Assembly (NCBI RefSeq): GCF_014203045.1
Contig: NZ_JACHIF010000001.1
Location: 806,001-870,000, forward strand
Source: Prosthecobacter dejongeii
GTDB taxonomy: Bacteria; Verrucomicrobiota; Verrucomicrobiia; Verrucomicrobiales; Verrucomicrobiaceae
Length of the DNA stretch: 64,000 nt
Direction: 5' to 3'
Both the position numbers and the translations under genes were made by a program. Shown here in pieces: positions 17,925 to 26,794 of this stretch (the first letter of the stretch is position 1; every line of letters starts with the position of its first letter). The notes beneath the pieces were generated by a model, which had not been told where the DNA came from, made no database searches, and worked only from the letters and a program-made list of their open reading frames with translations.

Positions 17925-18952
17925 CCCACCGGTGTCAGCACCACTTTCTGCACGTCCAGCACGGCCGATTTCACCTTGTTCACCGGGTCAATGCGCAGGC
18001 GCTGTTTGCCCGTGGCCTTGATTTCGATTTCGCCCAGCGACACCTCTTTCCAATTCTGGAATCCGCCGGTGTCCTGCGTGGTGAATTTCAGGGTCTGGTC
18101 CGCGTGTTTGAGTTCCACCTCGCTGCCGTGATTGCCCCCACCGCAGCCATGACTCACCGTGACTTTATAGCGCCCAGGTTTGGTGACTTGGAATTCCCAC
18201 TCGGCCAGGTCTTCCTCAGAGGTCCAGTAGCCCAGGCAGTTCTTCTCGGGCTTCGGTTCATAGCGCATGTTTTCAGACCACGTGATGGCATCCTTAGCAC
18301 TCAGCGTGATGCTGCCGTCTTCCGCCTGTTTGGGCGTTTCACCCTCACAAGTGGGGATGAGGGCCACCTCATGCAGGACAAAGCCGCCGTTATCCGTTGG
18401 CGGGGTCAGCAGGGCAAAAGGAAGGTCCCCTGGCTGAGCGACATAAATTTCACCCAGGTAGGTTTTGCGTGGGGTGCTGGCATTTGAGAGGGACTTTTTG
18501 ACCACCAAATCCCCCATGCGGAACTGCATGCCTAAAGCTGCGCGATTCAGCGAGTAAGTCAGGCGCACCTTGTAACGGCCCCAGCGCTTCGCCTTAAACT
18601 TCGTGCCCGTGTAGGTTTCCCAGTGAGCGCCATTGCTATGCTCCCACGATTCCGGCCCCATGGTAATGATGCCGCGGGAGGGCATGTCTTTGGGCTCCAG
18701 GGGCTCGTCACTGCCAAACCCACCAATGTCCACCGCCTGAGGAAACTGGGGATTGGCCATCGCTGGAGCTTCAGGAATTGCCGGGGCGGAAGGGGCCACA
18801 GCAGCCACAGGTGCAGGTTTTTCCTCGGTCTTTTTGGCCTCAGGCTTGGCGGCAGGCGCTTCTTGAGTCGCCTGGACTTCAGGCTTGGGGCCGCAGGAGC
18901 TGAGGCTCAGAGCCAAGGGCAAAAGGAGGACAGAAAGAGGCTTGCGAATCAT
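17921..18952 (-). CDS. lipoprotein with two carbohydrate-binding-like domains
   Basis: Starting at ATG 18952, the 343-residue product has a lipoprotein signal (MIRKPLSVLLLPLALSLSSC, lipid-modified Cys20) and a Pro/Ala/Lys/Glu-rich linker to about residue 90. Two similar beta-sandwich units follow. Each contains a W.Y/F......GRYKV stretch (KAKRWGRYKVRLTYSL and FQVTKPGRYKVTVSHGCG) and an ending like TGKQRLRIDPV. They resemble CBM6/35- or DUF5077-like modules of Planctomycetes/Verrucomicrobia secreted enzymes. No catalytic domain is seen. It could bind polysaccharide at the cell surface. Confidence 0.65.
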   Translation of the reverse strand: MIRKPLSVLLLPLALSLSSCGPKPEVQATQEAPAAKPEAKKTEEKPAPVAAVAPSAPAIPEAPAMANPQFPQAVDIGGFGSDEPLEPKDMPSRGIITMGPESWEHSNGAHWETYTGTKFKAKRWGRYKVRLTYSLNRAALGMQFRMGDLVVKKSLSNASTPRKTYLGEIYVAQPGDLPFALLTPPTDNGGFVLHEVALIPTCEGETPKQAEDGSITLSAKDAITWSENMRYEPKPEKNCLGYWTSEEDLAEWEFQVTKPGRYKVTVSHGCGGGNHGSEVELKHADQTLKFTTQDTGGFQNWKEVSLGEIEIKATGKQRLRIDPVNKVKSAVLDVQKVVLTPVG

Positions 18953-19201
18953 GGTGAAGGAAATTGGGCCCGAGGCGCAGGTCTGGAAAGACGGCACCCG
19001 GCATCTGTGCAACGAACGAGCGGGCGGTTCTTTAGCGCGAATAGCGTATTTCCGCGCAGAGATTTACGCCCGCTCTTTGCCCACGCGTTCCCATCCTAAC
19101 ATAAGACGCCCTAAAAACGGAACGAGGGGGTCACAAAAACATCTTTTTCTGGCGCTGATGGGTGCTGAAAGGTCTTTTTTAGATGCGTTTTTTCAGGCGC
19201 A

Positions 19202-20710
19202 ATGCCTGCCGCCCGTCTCTCCACGTTTTTGCTTTTCCTGGCACTGTTCACGTCCCCCCTAGAAGCGGCAGGGCTGCGTGCTGGGGTATCTAAAGTGGAC
19301 ATCACCGATTACAAAGCCGGACCTGTTCATGACCCTAGCTTTGCCAAGGCCTTGGTCATTCAGAGTGATGCAGAAACTTTGGTGCTGGTCACTTTAGATG
19401 CGGTGGCAGTGGGGGAAATTGGTCGCATTGGCAATGGCTTCATGGCCAATTTACGCGGCCAATTGCAAAAGGAGTTAGGCGTAAAACCGGAAAGCATCGT
19501 GGTGAATGCCAGCCACTGCCATGGCATCGTACGTGCAGATGCGGAGACGTTAGTTGCCCAAGCCATCAAGGAAGCCTGGGCTCATTTAGTCCCGGTCAAA
19601 GCAGGTGCAGGGGTGGGGCATGAAGACCGCATCAGTGAAAACCGCCGCTTAAAAATGAAGGATGGGAGCGAGGTGGACATGCGCCGCGCCTACTCCATGC
19701 CCCGGGATGAAGACGTGGCCAGTGTGGGGCCCATTGACCCCCAGATCGGTCTTCTGCGGCTGGACCGTGAAGATGGGCAGACCCTAGCTCTGCTGTATTC
19801 CTTTGCCTGTCACCCCATCATGAATCCGCCGCACAAAGGCAGCTCGGCGGACTATCCAGCCTATGCTTCGCAGTTGATCGAAGAAAGCCTTGGCGGCGGA
19901 GCGATGGCCTTCTTTATCCAAGGCTGCGGCGGCGACATCAATCCACTGCGCTACAAGGAAGTCAGCCGCCCGGCGGATGCGGAGCCTCTCGGACACAAGC
20001 TGGGACTTAGCGTCATTCAAGCGGCCAAAAAGATCCAAACCACCAGCACGACCACGCTCAAAGTCAGCCAGGAAATCCTCGCATTGCCTCGGGGGCAGGA
20101 CTTGGAGAAACGCATGGCCGCCATCGAGGCAGAGCAGATCAAACTCCTGGCAGCGCTGAAGCCGACGAACATCAATTTTAAAACCTTCCTGCCTCTGCTC
20201 ATCCAGCAAAAGCTGACACCCGATTTCCCCTCCCACTACGCCCAAAGTTATTTGCATGATCAATCGTTAGGCCAAGATGCCCTGACCAAGCTGGATGCCG
20301 ACAATCGTGCAGCCGTGGAGACCTACCTGCAAAACATCCAGATCATGGAAAAGCTCACCCGGCTGAATGCCAATCATGCCCTGCTCAAAAAACATCTGGC
20401 GCAAAACCGTGCAGCAGGATCTCCCACCCTCGATGTAGAGATCGCTGGGCTGCGCGTGGGAGATTTTAAGATGGTCACTTTTCCGGGTGAACTGACAGTC
20501 GAAGTCGGCTTGAATATCAAGAGAGCGTTCGCCGATCCTCATGCGTTTGTCGCAGGCTACACCAATGGCTATATCTACTACGCCGCCACCGTCGCGCAGC
20601 GGAACAACACGGGATATGCCCAGGAGGATTGTGACGCCCTCGTGGCCCCAGAGTGGCAAAAGATTTTTGAGGACAAAGCCCTGTCTGTTTTGAAGGCTTT
20701 GGCTCCCTGA
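19202..20710 (+). CDS. secreted neutral ceramidase-like hydrolase
   Basis: A signal peptide (MPAARLSTFLLFLALFTSPLEAAG) is followed by the start typical of the neutral/alkaline non-lysosomal ceramidase family (LRAGVSKVDITDY) and its metal motif NASHCHG at about 100-106. CHPIMN near 205 and a glycine-rich GCGGDINP near 240 are further family marks. At 502 residues it lacks the length of full ceramidases. In this phylum such proteins rarely have a proven lipid substrate. It is 29 bases upstream of the M19-like gene on the same strand. Confidence 0.82.
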   Translation: MPAARLSTFLLFLALFTSPLEAAGLRAGVSKVDITDYKAGPVHDPSFAKALVIQSDAETLVLVTLDAVAVGEIGRIGNGFMANLRGQLQKELGVKPESIVVNASHCHGIVRADAETLVAQAIKEAWAHLVPVKAGAGVGHEDRISENRRLKMKDGSEVDMRRAYSMPRDEDVASVGPIDPQIGLLRLDREDGQTLALLYSFACHPIMNPPHKGSSADYPAYASQLIEESLGGGAMAFFIQGCGGDINPLRYKEVSRPADAEPLGHKLGLSVIQAAKKIQTTSTTTLKVSQEILALPRGQDLEKRMAAIEAEQIKLLAALKPTNINFKTFLPLLIQQKLTPDFPSHYAQSYLHDQSLGQDALTKLDADNRAAVETYLQNIQIMEKLTRLNANHALLKKHLAQNRAAGSPTLDVEIAGLRVGDFKMVTFPGELTVEVGLNIKRAFADPHAFVAGYTNGYIYYAATVAQRNNTGYAQEDCDALVAPEWQKIFEDKALSVLKALAP

Positions 20711-20739
20711 TCACTACCCCGCCTAACCAAAAGAGATTT

Positions 20740-22071
20740 ATGAGTCTTTCCCGTCGTTCCCTGCTGTCTCAGTTACCCCTGGCTGCCCTGGCCAGCAGTT
20801 TCCACATCTCCACTCAGGCTCAAGCAAGCCGCGAGATCTGGAGAACAGGTAACCCAACGATCGACAAGCCCCGCGAGATTGCTCTGGGCCTATTGAAACC
20901 CACCCAGGCACAAGTCGAACGGGCCTGGGAACTGCACTTCAACTCGGTCGTCTTCGAATCGTATGGCTTTGCGCCCCGCTTCGCCGTGGATGGTGAGGCC
21001 ATCAATGCGGCCATTCGGGAAGGCGCTTCTTCAGATGAATTGAGTGATCTGCGCGAGTCCATGTCAATGAGCCGAGGGGTGGCCAATGAACGGGAGCGAG
21101 AGGAGTTTTTCCAGGCCTTCAATGCGGCAGGCGTGACCTGCATTTTCCAAAACGCAGGCGAGGAGGGTAATGATCCGCTGCGACTCATCAAGCGTCTCGC
21201 GCATTTCACCAAAGCTACCGATGGCCTGAAGCCTGCGCTATCGAAGGTCACCACAGCGGAGGAAATCGTCGCCCTCAAAAAAGAGGGGCATGTCGGCCTC
21301 TGTTTTACGGGCAATGGCGTGCCGCTACGAATGGAGTGGGACAGCGTGAAGGATGAGCTGCGTTTCGTCCGCATCTTCCATGAGCTGGGCATCCGCATGA
21401 TGCACCTCACGTATAACCGCCGAAACCCCATCGGCGATGGCGCGGGAGAGCCGCATGACGGCGGCTTGAGCGATTTCGGCAAAGCCACTGTGGCCGAAAT
21501 GAACAAGGTCGGAGTCATCGTGGATGTGGCCCACAGCGGCTGGAAAACGGCAGAAGATGCCGCCAAAGCTTCGAGCAAACCCATGGTGGCCAGCCACACT
21601 ACCTGCGCCGGGGTTTACACTCACTTCCGTGGCAAACCCGACAGTGCCATCCGCGCCATTTGTGAAACGGACGGCCTCGTGGGTATGTGCTGCATCTCGC
21701 GTTTCCTCGGCGGCAAAGGGGACATCACCTCGCTCATGGATCACCTGGATCACGTCATCAAAACCTTCGGTGCTCAGCATGCCGCCATCGGCTGCGACAT
21801 CTCCTACACCTCGCGATTTGAGAAAGAGGAGCGTGCCAAAATTCTGCGCCGCCCGGATGGTTCATCACCTCTCGGGGGAGTCGGTGACCGCTGGGAGCAC
21901 CTGTGGCCCAAGGATGACTACGTCACCACACCTCAGGCTGAACAAAGCATCGCCTGGACCAACTGGCCCCTATTCACCCTAGGCATGGTCATGCGTGGCC
22001 ACAGCGACGAAGCCATCCGCCTGGTGCTGGGAGAAAACATGCTGCGTGTACTCAAGGCGAATGCGGTGTGA
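20740..22071 (+). CDS. Tat-exported membrane-dipeptidase-like protein (peptidase M19 fold)
   Basis: The 443-residue protein begins with a twin-arginine-like signal (SLSRRSLLSQLPLAALASS). The remainder follows the renal dipeptidase fold, with the His ligands kept at 265 (VDVAHSG) and 286 (VASHTTCAG), then GCDISYTSRF. The N-terminal HxD ligand pair of M19 is not seen at the expected place (FESYGFAPR instead), and the bridging Glu, usually in an EGG-like turn, is replaced in LCFTGNGVPL. It may therefore use a different metal site or substrate. It follows the ceramidase-like gene closely. Confidence 0.8.
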   Translation: MSLSRRSLLSQLPLAALASSFHISTQAQASREIWRTGNPTIDKPREIALGLLKPTQAQVERAWELHFNSVVFESYGFAPRFAVDGEAINAAIREGASSDELSDLRESMSMSRGVANEREREEFFQAFNAAGVTCIFQNAGEEGNDPLRLIKRLAHFTKATDGLKPALSKVTTAEEIVALKKEGHVGLCFTGNGVPLRMEWDSVKDELRFVRIFHELGIRMMHLTYNRRNPIGDGAGEPHDGGLSDFGKATVAEMNKVGVIVDVAHSGWKTAEDAAKASSKPMVASHTTCAGVYTHFRGKPDSAIRAICETDGLVGMCCISRFLGGKGDITSLMDHLDHVIKTFGAQHAAIGCDISYTSRFEKEERAKILRRPDGSSPLGGVGDRWEHLWPKDDYVTTPQAEQSIAWTNWPLFTLGMVMRGHSDEAIRLVLGENMLRVLKANAV

Positions 22072-22092
22072 ATCTTGTGGAAATAAAGTCAT

Positions 22093-22389
22093 CTATTCAT
22101 CCAATCGCCCGTGCCAATATCCTGGCTCTCGATGCAAATGCATGACGGCGATGATATGAAGCTCAGCCTGATCCACCCAGTAAACCACGGCATACGGGAA
22201 CCTCTTTAATCGAGCTTTTTGTGCTTCCCCATCGAATTTTCTGCGCATGACCGGTCTCGCTTGGATCTCGGCAAGGACCACCTCGGTTGTAGAAACGAAC
22301 TTCTGACCAAGTTCCTCATGAATACCTCTATAATAAAGCGCAGCCTCTTCAAGTTCGCGAACGGCATCGCCGTGCCATAAGATGGTCAT
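22093..22389 (-). CDS. ParE/RelE-type toxin
   Basis: The 98-residue protein matches the ParE toxin fold: WHGDAVRELEEAALYY at the N-terminus, RRFPYA-like core (LKRFPYAVVYW), and the terminal IAVMHLHREPGYWHGR. ParE toxins poison gyrase; close relatives cut mRNA, and sequence alone does not separate the two. It overlaps the antitoxin stop by 4 bases, the normal arrangement with antitoxin first. Confidence 0.88.
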   Translation of the reverse strand: MTILWHGDAVRELEEAALYYRGIHEELGQKFVSTTEVVLAEIQARPVMRRKFDGEAQKARLKRFPYAVVYWVDQAELHIIAVMHLHREPGYWHGRLDE

Positions 22390-22640
22390 GCGGACTTGGA
22401 GGCTCGCTGTTCAGCCAGTTTACGCCGAAGCCCGGTGATCACATCGTCGTGGGGGATGAGTTTGGCGCTGCCCTGGCGAATGGACTCCATTCGGCTTTCG
22501 ATCTCAGCCTGCCAAGCAGGGCTTATCTCCATATCTTCGGCTTCATCCACGCTTTCAATCAAACGGGAGGCGATGCGTGAACGTTCATCAACAGGCAACT
22601 GAAGAGCCTGTTCAAGCACGGAGTTGAAAGTCGCAGACAT
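22386..22640 (-). CDS. addiction-module antitoxin (TIGR02574-type)
   Basis: From ATG 22640 the product is 84 residues, with LEQALQLPVDERSRIASRLIESV at the N-terminus and a basic tail (RRKLAEQRASKSA). It is related to the orphan antitoxin at 6152-6376. A 4-base overlap with the toxin gene couples their translation. AT-rich sequence directly upstream (AATACGTTAATATGG) probably carries the promoter. Confidence 0.85.
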   Translation of the reverse strand: MSATFNSVLEQALQLPVDERSRIASRLIESVDEAEDMEISPAWQAEIESRMESIRQGSAKLIPHDDVITGLRRKLAEQRASKSA

Positions 22641-22779
22641 GTTCCATATTAACGTATTAAAGTGGTTTCGTCCAGTCTGGGCCAATGGCTAGCTTTTGAG
22701 TTTTACTAAACCCTTCAGTTCACCATCTGCTCTCACGTTCTTCCTTGCATCCCCTGCCGGAGTCGGTTTTGACTGAGGC

Positions 22780-23886
22780 ATGGACGATGCCGCTGATCTT
22801 GACCTTTTGACCCTCACGCAACTGAAGCAGATCGCGGGTCCTTCAGCGCAGCCTTACCGGGTCCATGCTCAGGTGGATAACCGCATCGAAAAGCAAACCT
22901 CAGGTGGAGCGCCGTTCCTGGAGGTGAAACTGGCCGATGCCGGAGACTCCATGGTCTGGCGCGTGTTTGATAATAACCCATTGTTTCAAGACGCACGGCA
23001 GCTCCAACGCGGCACGTTCATCGAACTGGCGGCGCAGTGGGTGGACACGGGGAAATATGGCATCGAGCCACGGCAGCCACAAATGCGCCTGCTCAGCGAC
23101 GAGGAAAAGCAAATCATCCTCAGTGGCGATGCCGATCTGGCCGAGCGGCAGCGGGCGGACTATGCGGACATTGTAGCCTTGGTGGAGGCGATGCGTGATC
23201 CTCGGCTGAAGACACTTTGCAGTCTGTTTTTGGAGAAGCATGGAGAGCGTTTCCGCCGTACCGCTGCGGCGCGGGAAAATCATCATGCCCGCCGGGGTGG
23301 CCTAGTGGAACACGTCGCGCAAATGATGCGCACGGCCGTGGCGATTGCCGGAGTGTATCCCACCCTCAATCACGATCTTCTGGTGGCTGGGGTGTTGTTT
23401 CATGATTGCGGCAAGCTGTGGGAAAACACCTACCCCGAGACAGGCTTCAGCCAACCCTATCAACTGCATGGGGAAATGTTGGGACACATTTCGTTAGGCC
23501 TGGAATTGGTGAACAAACTCTGGCGTGACATGATGGATCGGCCCGAGGCTCCTGCCTGGACGATGCTGGAGCCTGCGGGAGATCTGGTGCGCATGCACCT
23601 GCTGCATCTCATCGCCTCTCACCACGGCCAGTATGAATTTGGTTCGCCCGTGCTACCCAAGACACCTGAGGCGGTCATCCTACATCATGTGGATAACATT
23701 GATGCGAAGATGGAGATGCTGCGTCGAGGATACCAAAACGGCAAGGAATTGGCCCCCGGCATCATCGAACGCTTCCGCCCTTGGCCCGTGAATGTGCTGT
23801 CACCCTTGGCCCGAGTGAGTGGACTGCCCGAACCTTTAACAGACGAAACGGAACCACGTAAGCAACCGATCACGAACCCCGTTTGA
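22780..23886 (+). CDS. YhaM-like 3'-5' exonuclease with OB fold and HD domain
   Basis: The 368-residue protein has an OB-fold-like N-terminus (about 10-110, with PYRVHAQVDNRIEKQTSGG and FLEVKLAD). An HD domain runs at about 165-310 with HHARRGGLVEH, LFHDCGKLWE (the HD pair), and HLIASHHGQYEFGSP. This is the domain order of Bacillus YhaM, which trims single-stranded nucleic acid in the cytoplasm. The last 40 residues are Pro/Glu-rich. The next gene starts 7 bases after the stop, so they are probably co-transcribed. Confidence 0.85.
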   Translation: MDDAADLDLLTLTQLKQIAGPSAQPYRVHAQVDNRIEKQTSGGAPFLEVKLADAGDSMVWRVFDNNPLFQDARQLQRGTFIELAAQWVDTGKYGIEPRQPQMRLLSDEEKQIILSGDADLAERQRADYADIVALVEAMRDPRLKTLCSLFLEKHGERFRRTAAARENHHARRGGLVEHVAQMMRTAVAIAGVYPTLNHDLLVAGVLFHDCGKLWENTYPETGFSQPYQLHGEMLGHISLGLELVNKLWRDMMDRPEAPAWTMLEPAGDLVRMHLLHLIASHHGQYEFGSPVLPKTPEAVILHHVDNIDAKMEMLRRGYQNGKELAPGIIERFRPWPVNVLSPLARVSGLPEPLTDETEPRKQPITNPV

Positions 23887-23893
23887 TACCCCC

Positions 23894-24484
23894 ATGATCG
23901 GCATCTACGACTTCTGCGGCCACTATGAGTGGACCTTTGACTGGCTGCAGAAGCAAGGCGGGCATGGGCTAGTTCGTAGCTACTGGCATGAAGCCATTTA
24001 TGAAGACTCGCAGCGCCATGCCACGGCCCTGATTGTGGGCAAGGGCTTCGAAGGCATGAAGGAATATTGGGGCCACACCCTGGCGGAGGAAGGCGGTGAC
24101 TGGACCACGACGGCAAAGGAAGATGTCTTTCGCATTGATATGCACGCCTGCCCTTCCAAGGGTTTCTTGATCCGCAATGACCTGCAACAATACCCGGACT
24201 ACTGCGACCACTGCATGGGCTGGATCGGCCCGCTGATGAAGGAGGCCGGATTTGTCATCAACCACGCCCACAATCACTGCGGTCAGTGCTGGTGGGAAAT
24301 GCGCCGCACGGAGGACAAGCAGCCCGCCAGCGCGGTGGGCGAACTCTCTGGAAAAGCCGATGTTCGCCTGCGGCCTGATTGGAAAACTCCTGAAACCCGT
24401 ATGGATGCCTATGACCGCGCGACCGATCCTGACCATAAGCTGCCTGCTGACAGTGCTGTGCCTGCTGAAAGCGAAAGCCGCTGA
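23894..24484 (+). CDS. Cys/His-rich protein, possibly ATC-hydrolase-like
   Basis: The 196-residue protein has a cluster of conserved-looking residues: ACPSKGFL (about 88), YCDHCMGWIGPLMKEAGF (about 101-118) and HNHCGQCWWEMR (about 124-135). The CxxC/His-rich arrangement could hold a metal. It reminds me of the L-2-amino-thiazoline-4-carboxylic acid hydrolase family, but this is a tentative resemblance. No signal peptide. Its end overlaps the start of the kelch-type gene by about 74 bases, in another frame. Confidence 0.6.
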   Translation: MIGIYDFCGHYEWTFDWLQKQGGHGLVRSYWHEAIYEDSQRHATALIVGKGFEGMKEYWGHTLAEEGGDWTTTAKEDVFRIDMHACPSKGFLIRNDLQQYPDYCDHCMGWIGPLMKEAGFVINHAHNHCGQCWWEMRRTEDKQPASAVGELSGKADVRLRPDWKTPETRMDAYDRATDPDHKLPADSAVPAESESR

Positions 24485-25391
24485 GTGGGAAAAACTGCCC
24501 CGATTGCCGGAGGCGAACGGCGGATTTGCCTGTGGGGTAGATCATGGACACGTGGTGGTGGCAGGTGGTACCCGCTGGCTCAATGGCGAGAAAAAGTGGC
24601 TCTCCTCGGTGCATCTTTTTGATCCCGTCAAGAAGCAGTGGAAGACCTCCGCCTTGGAACTGCCATCACCTATGGCTTATGGGGTGGCAGGGCAGTCTAA
24701 AATGGGCTTCGTTTTTGCCGGAGGCTCTACCGGGACAAAGGGCTTTGATTCTCAAGGCTCATTCGCGGCTGGCCATCTGGTCCTGCGTCAGGGGCTACCC
24801 AAAACACAGCCCGTCGTGCTGGCTGCGGGCGGGATGATGGGAGAAAAGCTCCTCTTCGTGGGAGGCACTCCCGATGCCGCTGACCTCGCAAGCCTAACCA
24901 AATCTGTTTTCACATTAAATCCCGACGGCCAAATAGAGCCTCTGCCTGATTACCCCGGTCTGCCGATTGGCATCGCAGCTTCAGCCACGGTGGGAGAGCA
25001 GCTTTTTATCTTTGGCGGCGCTCATTGGGACGTGGCAAAACAAGTCGTGGTGAATACCTACGATGCCTACGCCTTTGCCATGGAAACCCAGACCTGGAGA
25101 AAGCTGCCTTCGTTTCCCTATGCGGTGCGGGGTCTCACGGCGGTGGCTCTCCATGACGATTTGATCTACCTCGCCGGCGGTTTCAAAAACGATGCCGAAG
25201 GCTTCACGGATGAGGCCTTTCTCTACGATCTCCAGAAGAACGAATATCGCCCCGCCAAACCGCTGCCATACAAGGCGATGGTGGGTCTGGTGGTGTGTGA
25301 GGGGCAGGTCTATTGCCTGGGCGGGGAGGACAAACAAAAGTCCCGCACGGATGCCTGTTTACGCATTGCTGTGGCAGACTTGATCAAATAA
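24411..25391 (+). CDS. secreted kelch-type beta-propeller protein (NanM-like)
   Basis: From ATG 24411 the 326-residue product has a signal peptide (MTARPILTISCLLTVLCLLKAKA) and about six kelch blades, with motifs such as VVAGGTRW, GFVFAGGS, LFVGGTPD, FIFGGAHWD, IYLAGGF and VYCLGGED. Kelch-type propellers of this size and order resemble cyclically permuted sugar mutarotases such as NanM. No sialic acid genes are nearby, so the ligand is open. The upstream gene overlaps it by 74 bases; the later ATG is chosen because it opens the signal peptide. Confidence 0.75.
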   Translation: MTARPILTISCLLTVLCLLKAKAAEWEKLPRLPEANGGFACGVDHGHVVVAGGTRWLNGEKKWLSSVHLFDPVKKQWKTSALELPSPMAYGVAGQSKMGFVFAGGSTGTKGFDSQGSFAAGHLVLRQGLPKTQPVVLAAGGMMGEKLLFVGGTPDAADLASLTKSVFTLNPDGQIEPLPDYPGLPIGIAASATVGEQLFIFGGAHWDVAKQVVVNTYDAYAFAMETQTWRKLPSFPYAVRGLTAVALHDDLIYLAGGFKNDAEGFTDEAFLYDLQKNEYRPAKPLPYKAMVGLVVCEGQVYCLGGEDKQKSRTDACLRIAVADLIK

Positions 25392-25463
25392 GCCGTTACC
25401 GGGCGACATGCCGCCACGTTGTTCTCGCAGTGTGCCCCGTTTCTTCCATAAACTCCCGCCATC

Positions 25464-26063
25464 GTGATGCCAGATGCTTTCGAGGTGCAGGACTGTCTTC
25501 AGCGCGTGCGCAGTGGCGATGCCGCTGCCGCCGAGGCGTTGATCGTCCACTTGCATCCGCTGGTGCGGCGACTGGTGCGCAATCACCTGCCCCGGCGCGA
25601 GAGCGAGGAAGATCTGATGCAGGAGGTCTATGGGAAGCTGTTTCAAAAACTGGACTCGTATCGCGAGCGGGACGGCATCCCCTTCGAGCACTGGGTGAGC
25701 CGCCTCACCGTACGCACCTGCCTGGATGCATTACGGGCCGAGAAGGCGCGGCCCGAGTGGCGCTTTACCGACCTCAACGAGGGCGAGGCCGACTGGATGG
25801 ACTACCTGCTGAATCGCCAGGCGGAGCAACCCACCACGCCCAGCACCGATGCCAAAGCGGTGGTCACTCGACTGCTCTCCCTGCTGTCTCCGTCAGACCG
25901 CCTGGTGCTCACGCTGCTGGATCTGGAGGAACGCTCCACCCAGGAGATATCCCAGATCACGGGCTGGACTCGCCCCATGGTGAAAATGCGCGCCATGCGG
26001 GCCCGGCACAAACTTCGTGCCCTGGCACGCCAAACGATGAAAAGTGAATTTCACAAGCCATGA
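25464..26063 (+). CDS. RNA polymerase ECF-type sigma factor
   Basis: The 199-residue protein has region 2 (LVRRLVRNHLPRRESEEDLMQEVYGKLFQKLDSY) and region 4 (LLSLLSPSDRLVLTLLDLEERSTQEIS, GWTRPMVKMRAMRARHKLR), without region 3: the ECF layout. It overlaps the next gene by 4 bases (ATGA). The products downstream are two small single-pass membrane proteins, the usual place for an anti-sigma factor. The inducing signal is unknown. Confidence 0.9.
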   Translation: MMPDAFEVQDCLQRVRSGDAAAAEALIVHLHPLVRRLVRNHLPRRESEEDLMQEVYGKLFQKLDSYRERDGIPFEHWVSRLTVRTCLDALRAEKARPEWRFTDLNEGEADWMDYLLNRQAEQPTTPSTDAKAVVTRLLSLLSPSDRLVLTLLDLEERSTQEISQITGWTRPMVKMRAMRARHKLRALARQTMKSEFHKP

Positions 26064-26353
26064 ACAACTTCGACCAACGCTGGCAGCTTCTCGCCCAGCA
26101 GGCCCGCCAGGCCACTGAGGCCGATCTTCCGGCCCTACCTTTCGGTTTCACCACGCGTGTGCTGGCGCAGGCACGGCAGACGACAGGGGAGGTGTGGGAG
26201 GAGGTCTTGAATGGCCTGGGTCTGCGGGCTGTGCTGGCCACTGCGGTCGTGTTTAGCCTGAGTGCGGGCTATGCGTTTTCGGGTTGGTTTGAATCCCGCA
26301 TCGAAGCCCCGGCGCTGGACCGCGCCGTCACCATGGAGCTTTCCTGGCCATGA
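26060..26353 (+). CDS. small single-pass membrane protein, probable anti-sigma factor
   Basis: The 97-residue protein has a soluble N-terminal part (1-50; FDQRWQLLAQQAR, FTTRVLAQAR), one hydrophobic helix at about 56-76 (AVLATAVVFSLSAGYAF), and a short outer tail. It overlaps the sigma gene by 4 bases and the next gene by 4 bases (ATGA at 26350). It lacks a visible zinc-binding HxxxCxxC motif. The role is inferred from position and topology only. Confidence 0.6.
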   Translation: MNNFDQRWQLLAQQARQATEADLPALPFGFTTRVLAQARQTTGEVWEEVLNGLGLRAVLATAVVFSLSAGYAFSGWFESRIEAPALDRAVTMELSWP

Positions 26354-26724
26354 GTTACTCTCCCCGCACTAAGGCAGGCTGCCTCATCACCTTGCTCATC
26401 GTGTTCAGCCTCGGCGTGGGCTTCACCCTGGGGATCATCGTCAGCAAAGGCATCCAGAAAAAGAAAGAGGACCCTGCATTTTGGAAACAGCAGGCGATGA
26501 AACACTTGGAAAAACTGCACCCAGCAGAGGCCCAGCGTCCGAGGCTAGAAGCGCACACGGACAAGGCCGTGGCGGAGCTGACAGAACTGAGGGAAGAGGG
26601 TATCCGCCAGGTTTGGGAGATCGTCACGCGCGCTGCGCAGGACATCGAAAAGGAACTCACCCCAGAGCAAAAAGAAGTGTTTGAAAAAATCCGCCCCAAG
26701 CCCCCTGCGGGGAAGGCCCCGTAA
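26350..26724 (+). CDS. membrane-anchored Spy/CpxP-like periplasmic protein of the ECF operon
   Basis: The 124-residue protein has one N-terminal membrane helix (about 11-32; CLITLLIVFSLGVGFTLGIIV) and then a long, charged helical region (about 35-115) ending ELTPEQKEVFEKIRPK. A short helix with a TPEQ...F-type ending resembles Spy/CpxP or heavy-metal-sensor proteins that modulate envelope stress responses. It overlaps the gene before it by 4 bases, so the three genes form one unit. Confidence 0.55.
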   Translation: MSYSPRTKAGCLITLLIVFSLGVGFTLGIIVSKGIQKKKEDPAFWKQQAMKHLEKLHPAEAQRPRLEAHTDKAVAELTELREEGIRQVWEIVTRAAQDIEKELTPEQKEVFEKIRPKPPAGKAP

Positions 26725-26794
26725 TGGCAAAGGGATGTGGGATAATCTGTCTCCTGGGTTGCAAAGCCGGAGGCAATCTGGTTTCCTTACACTT

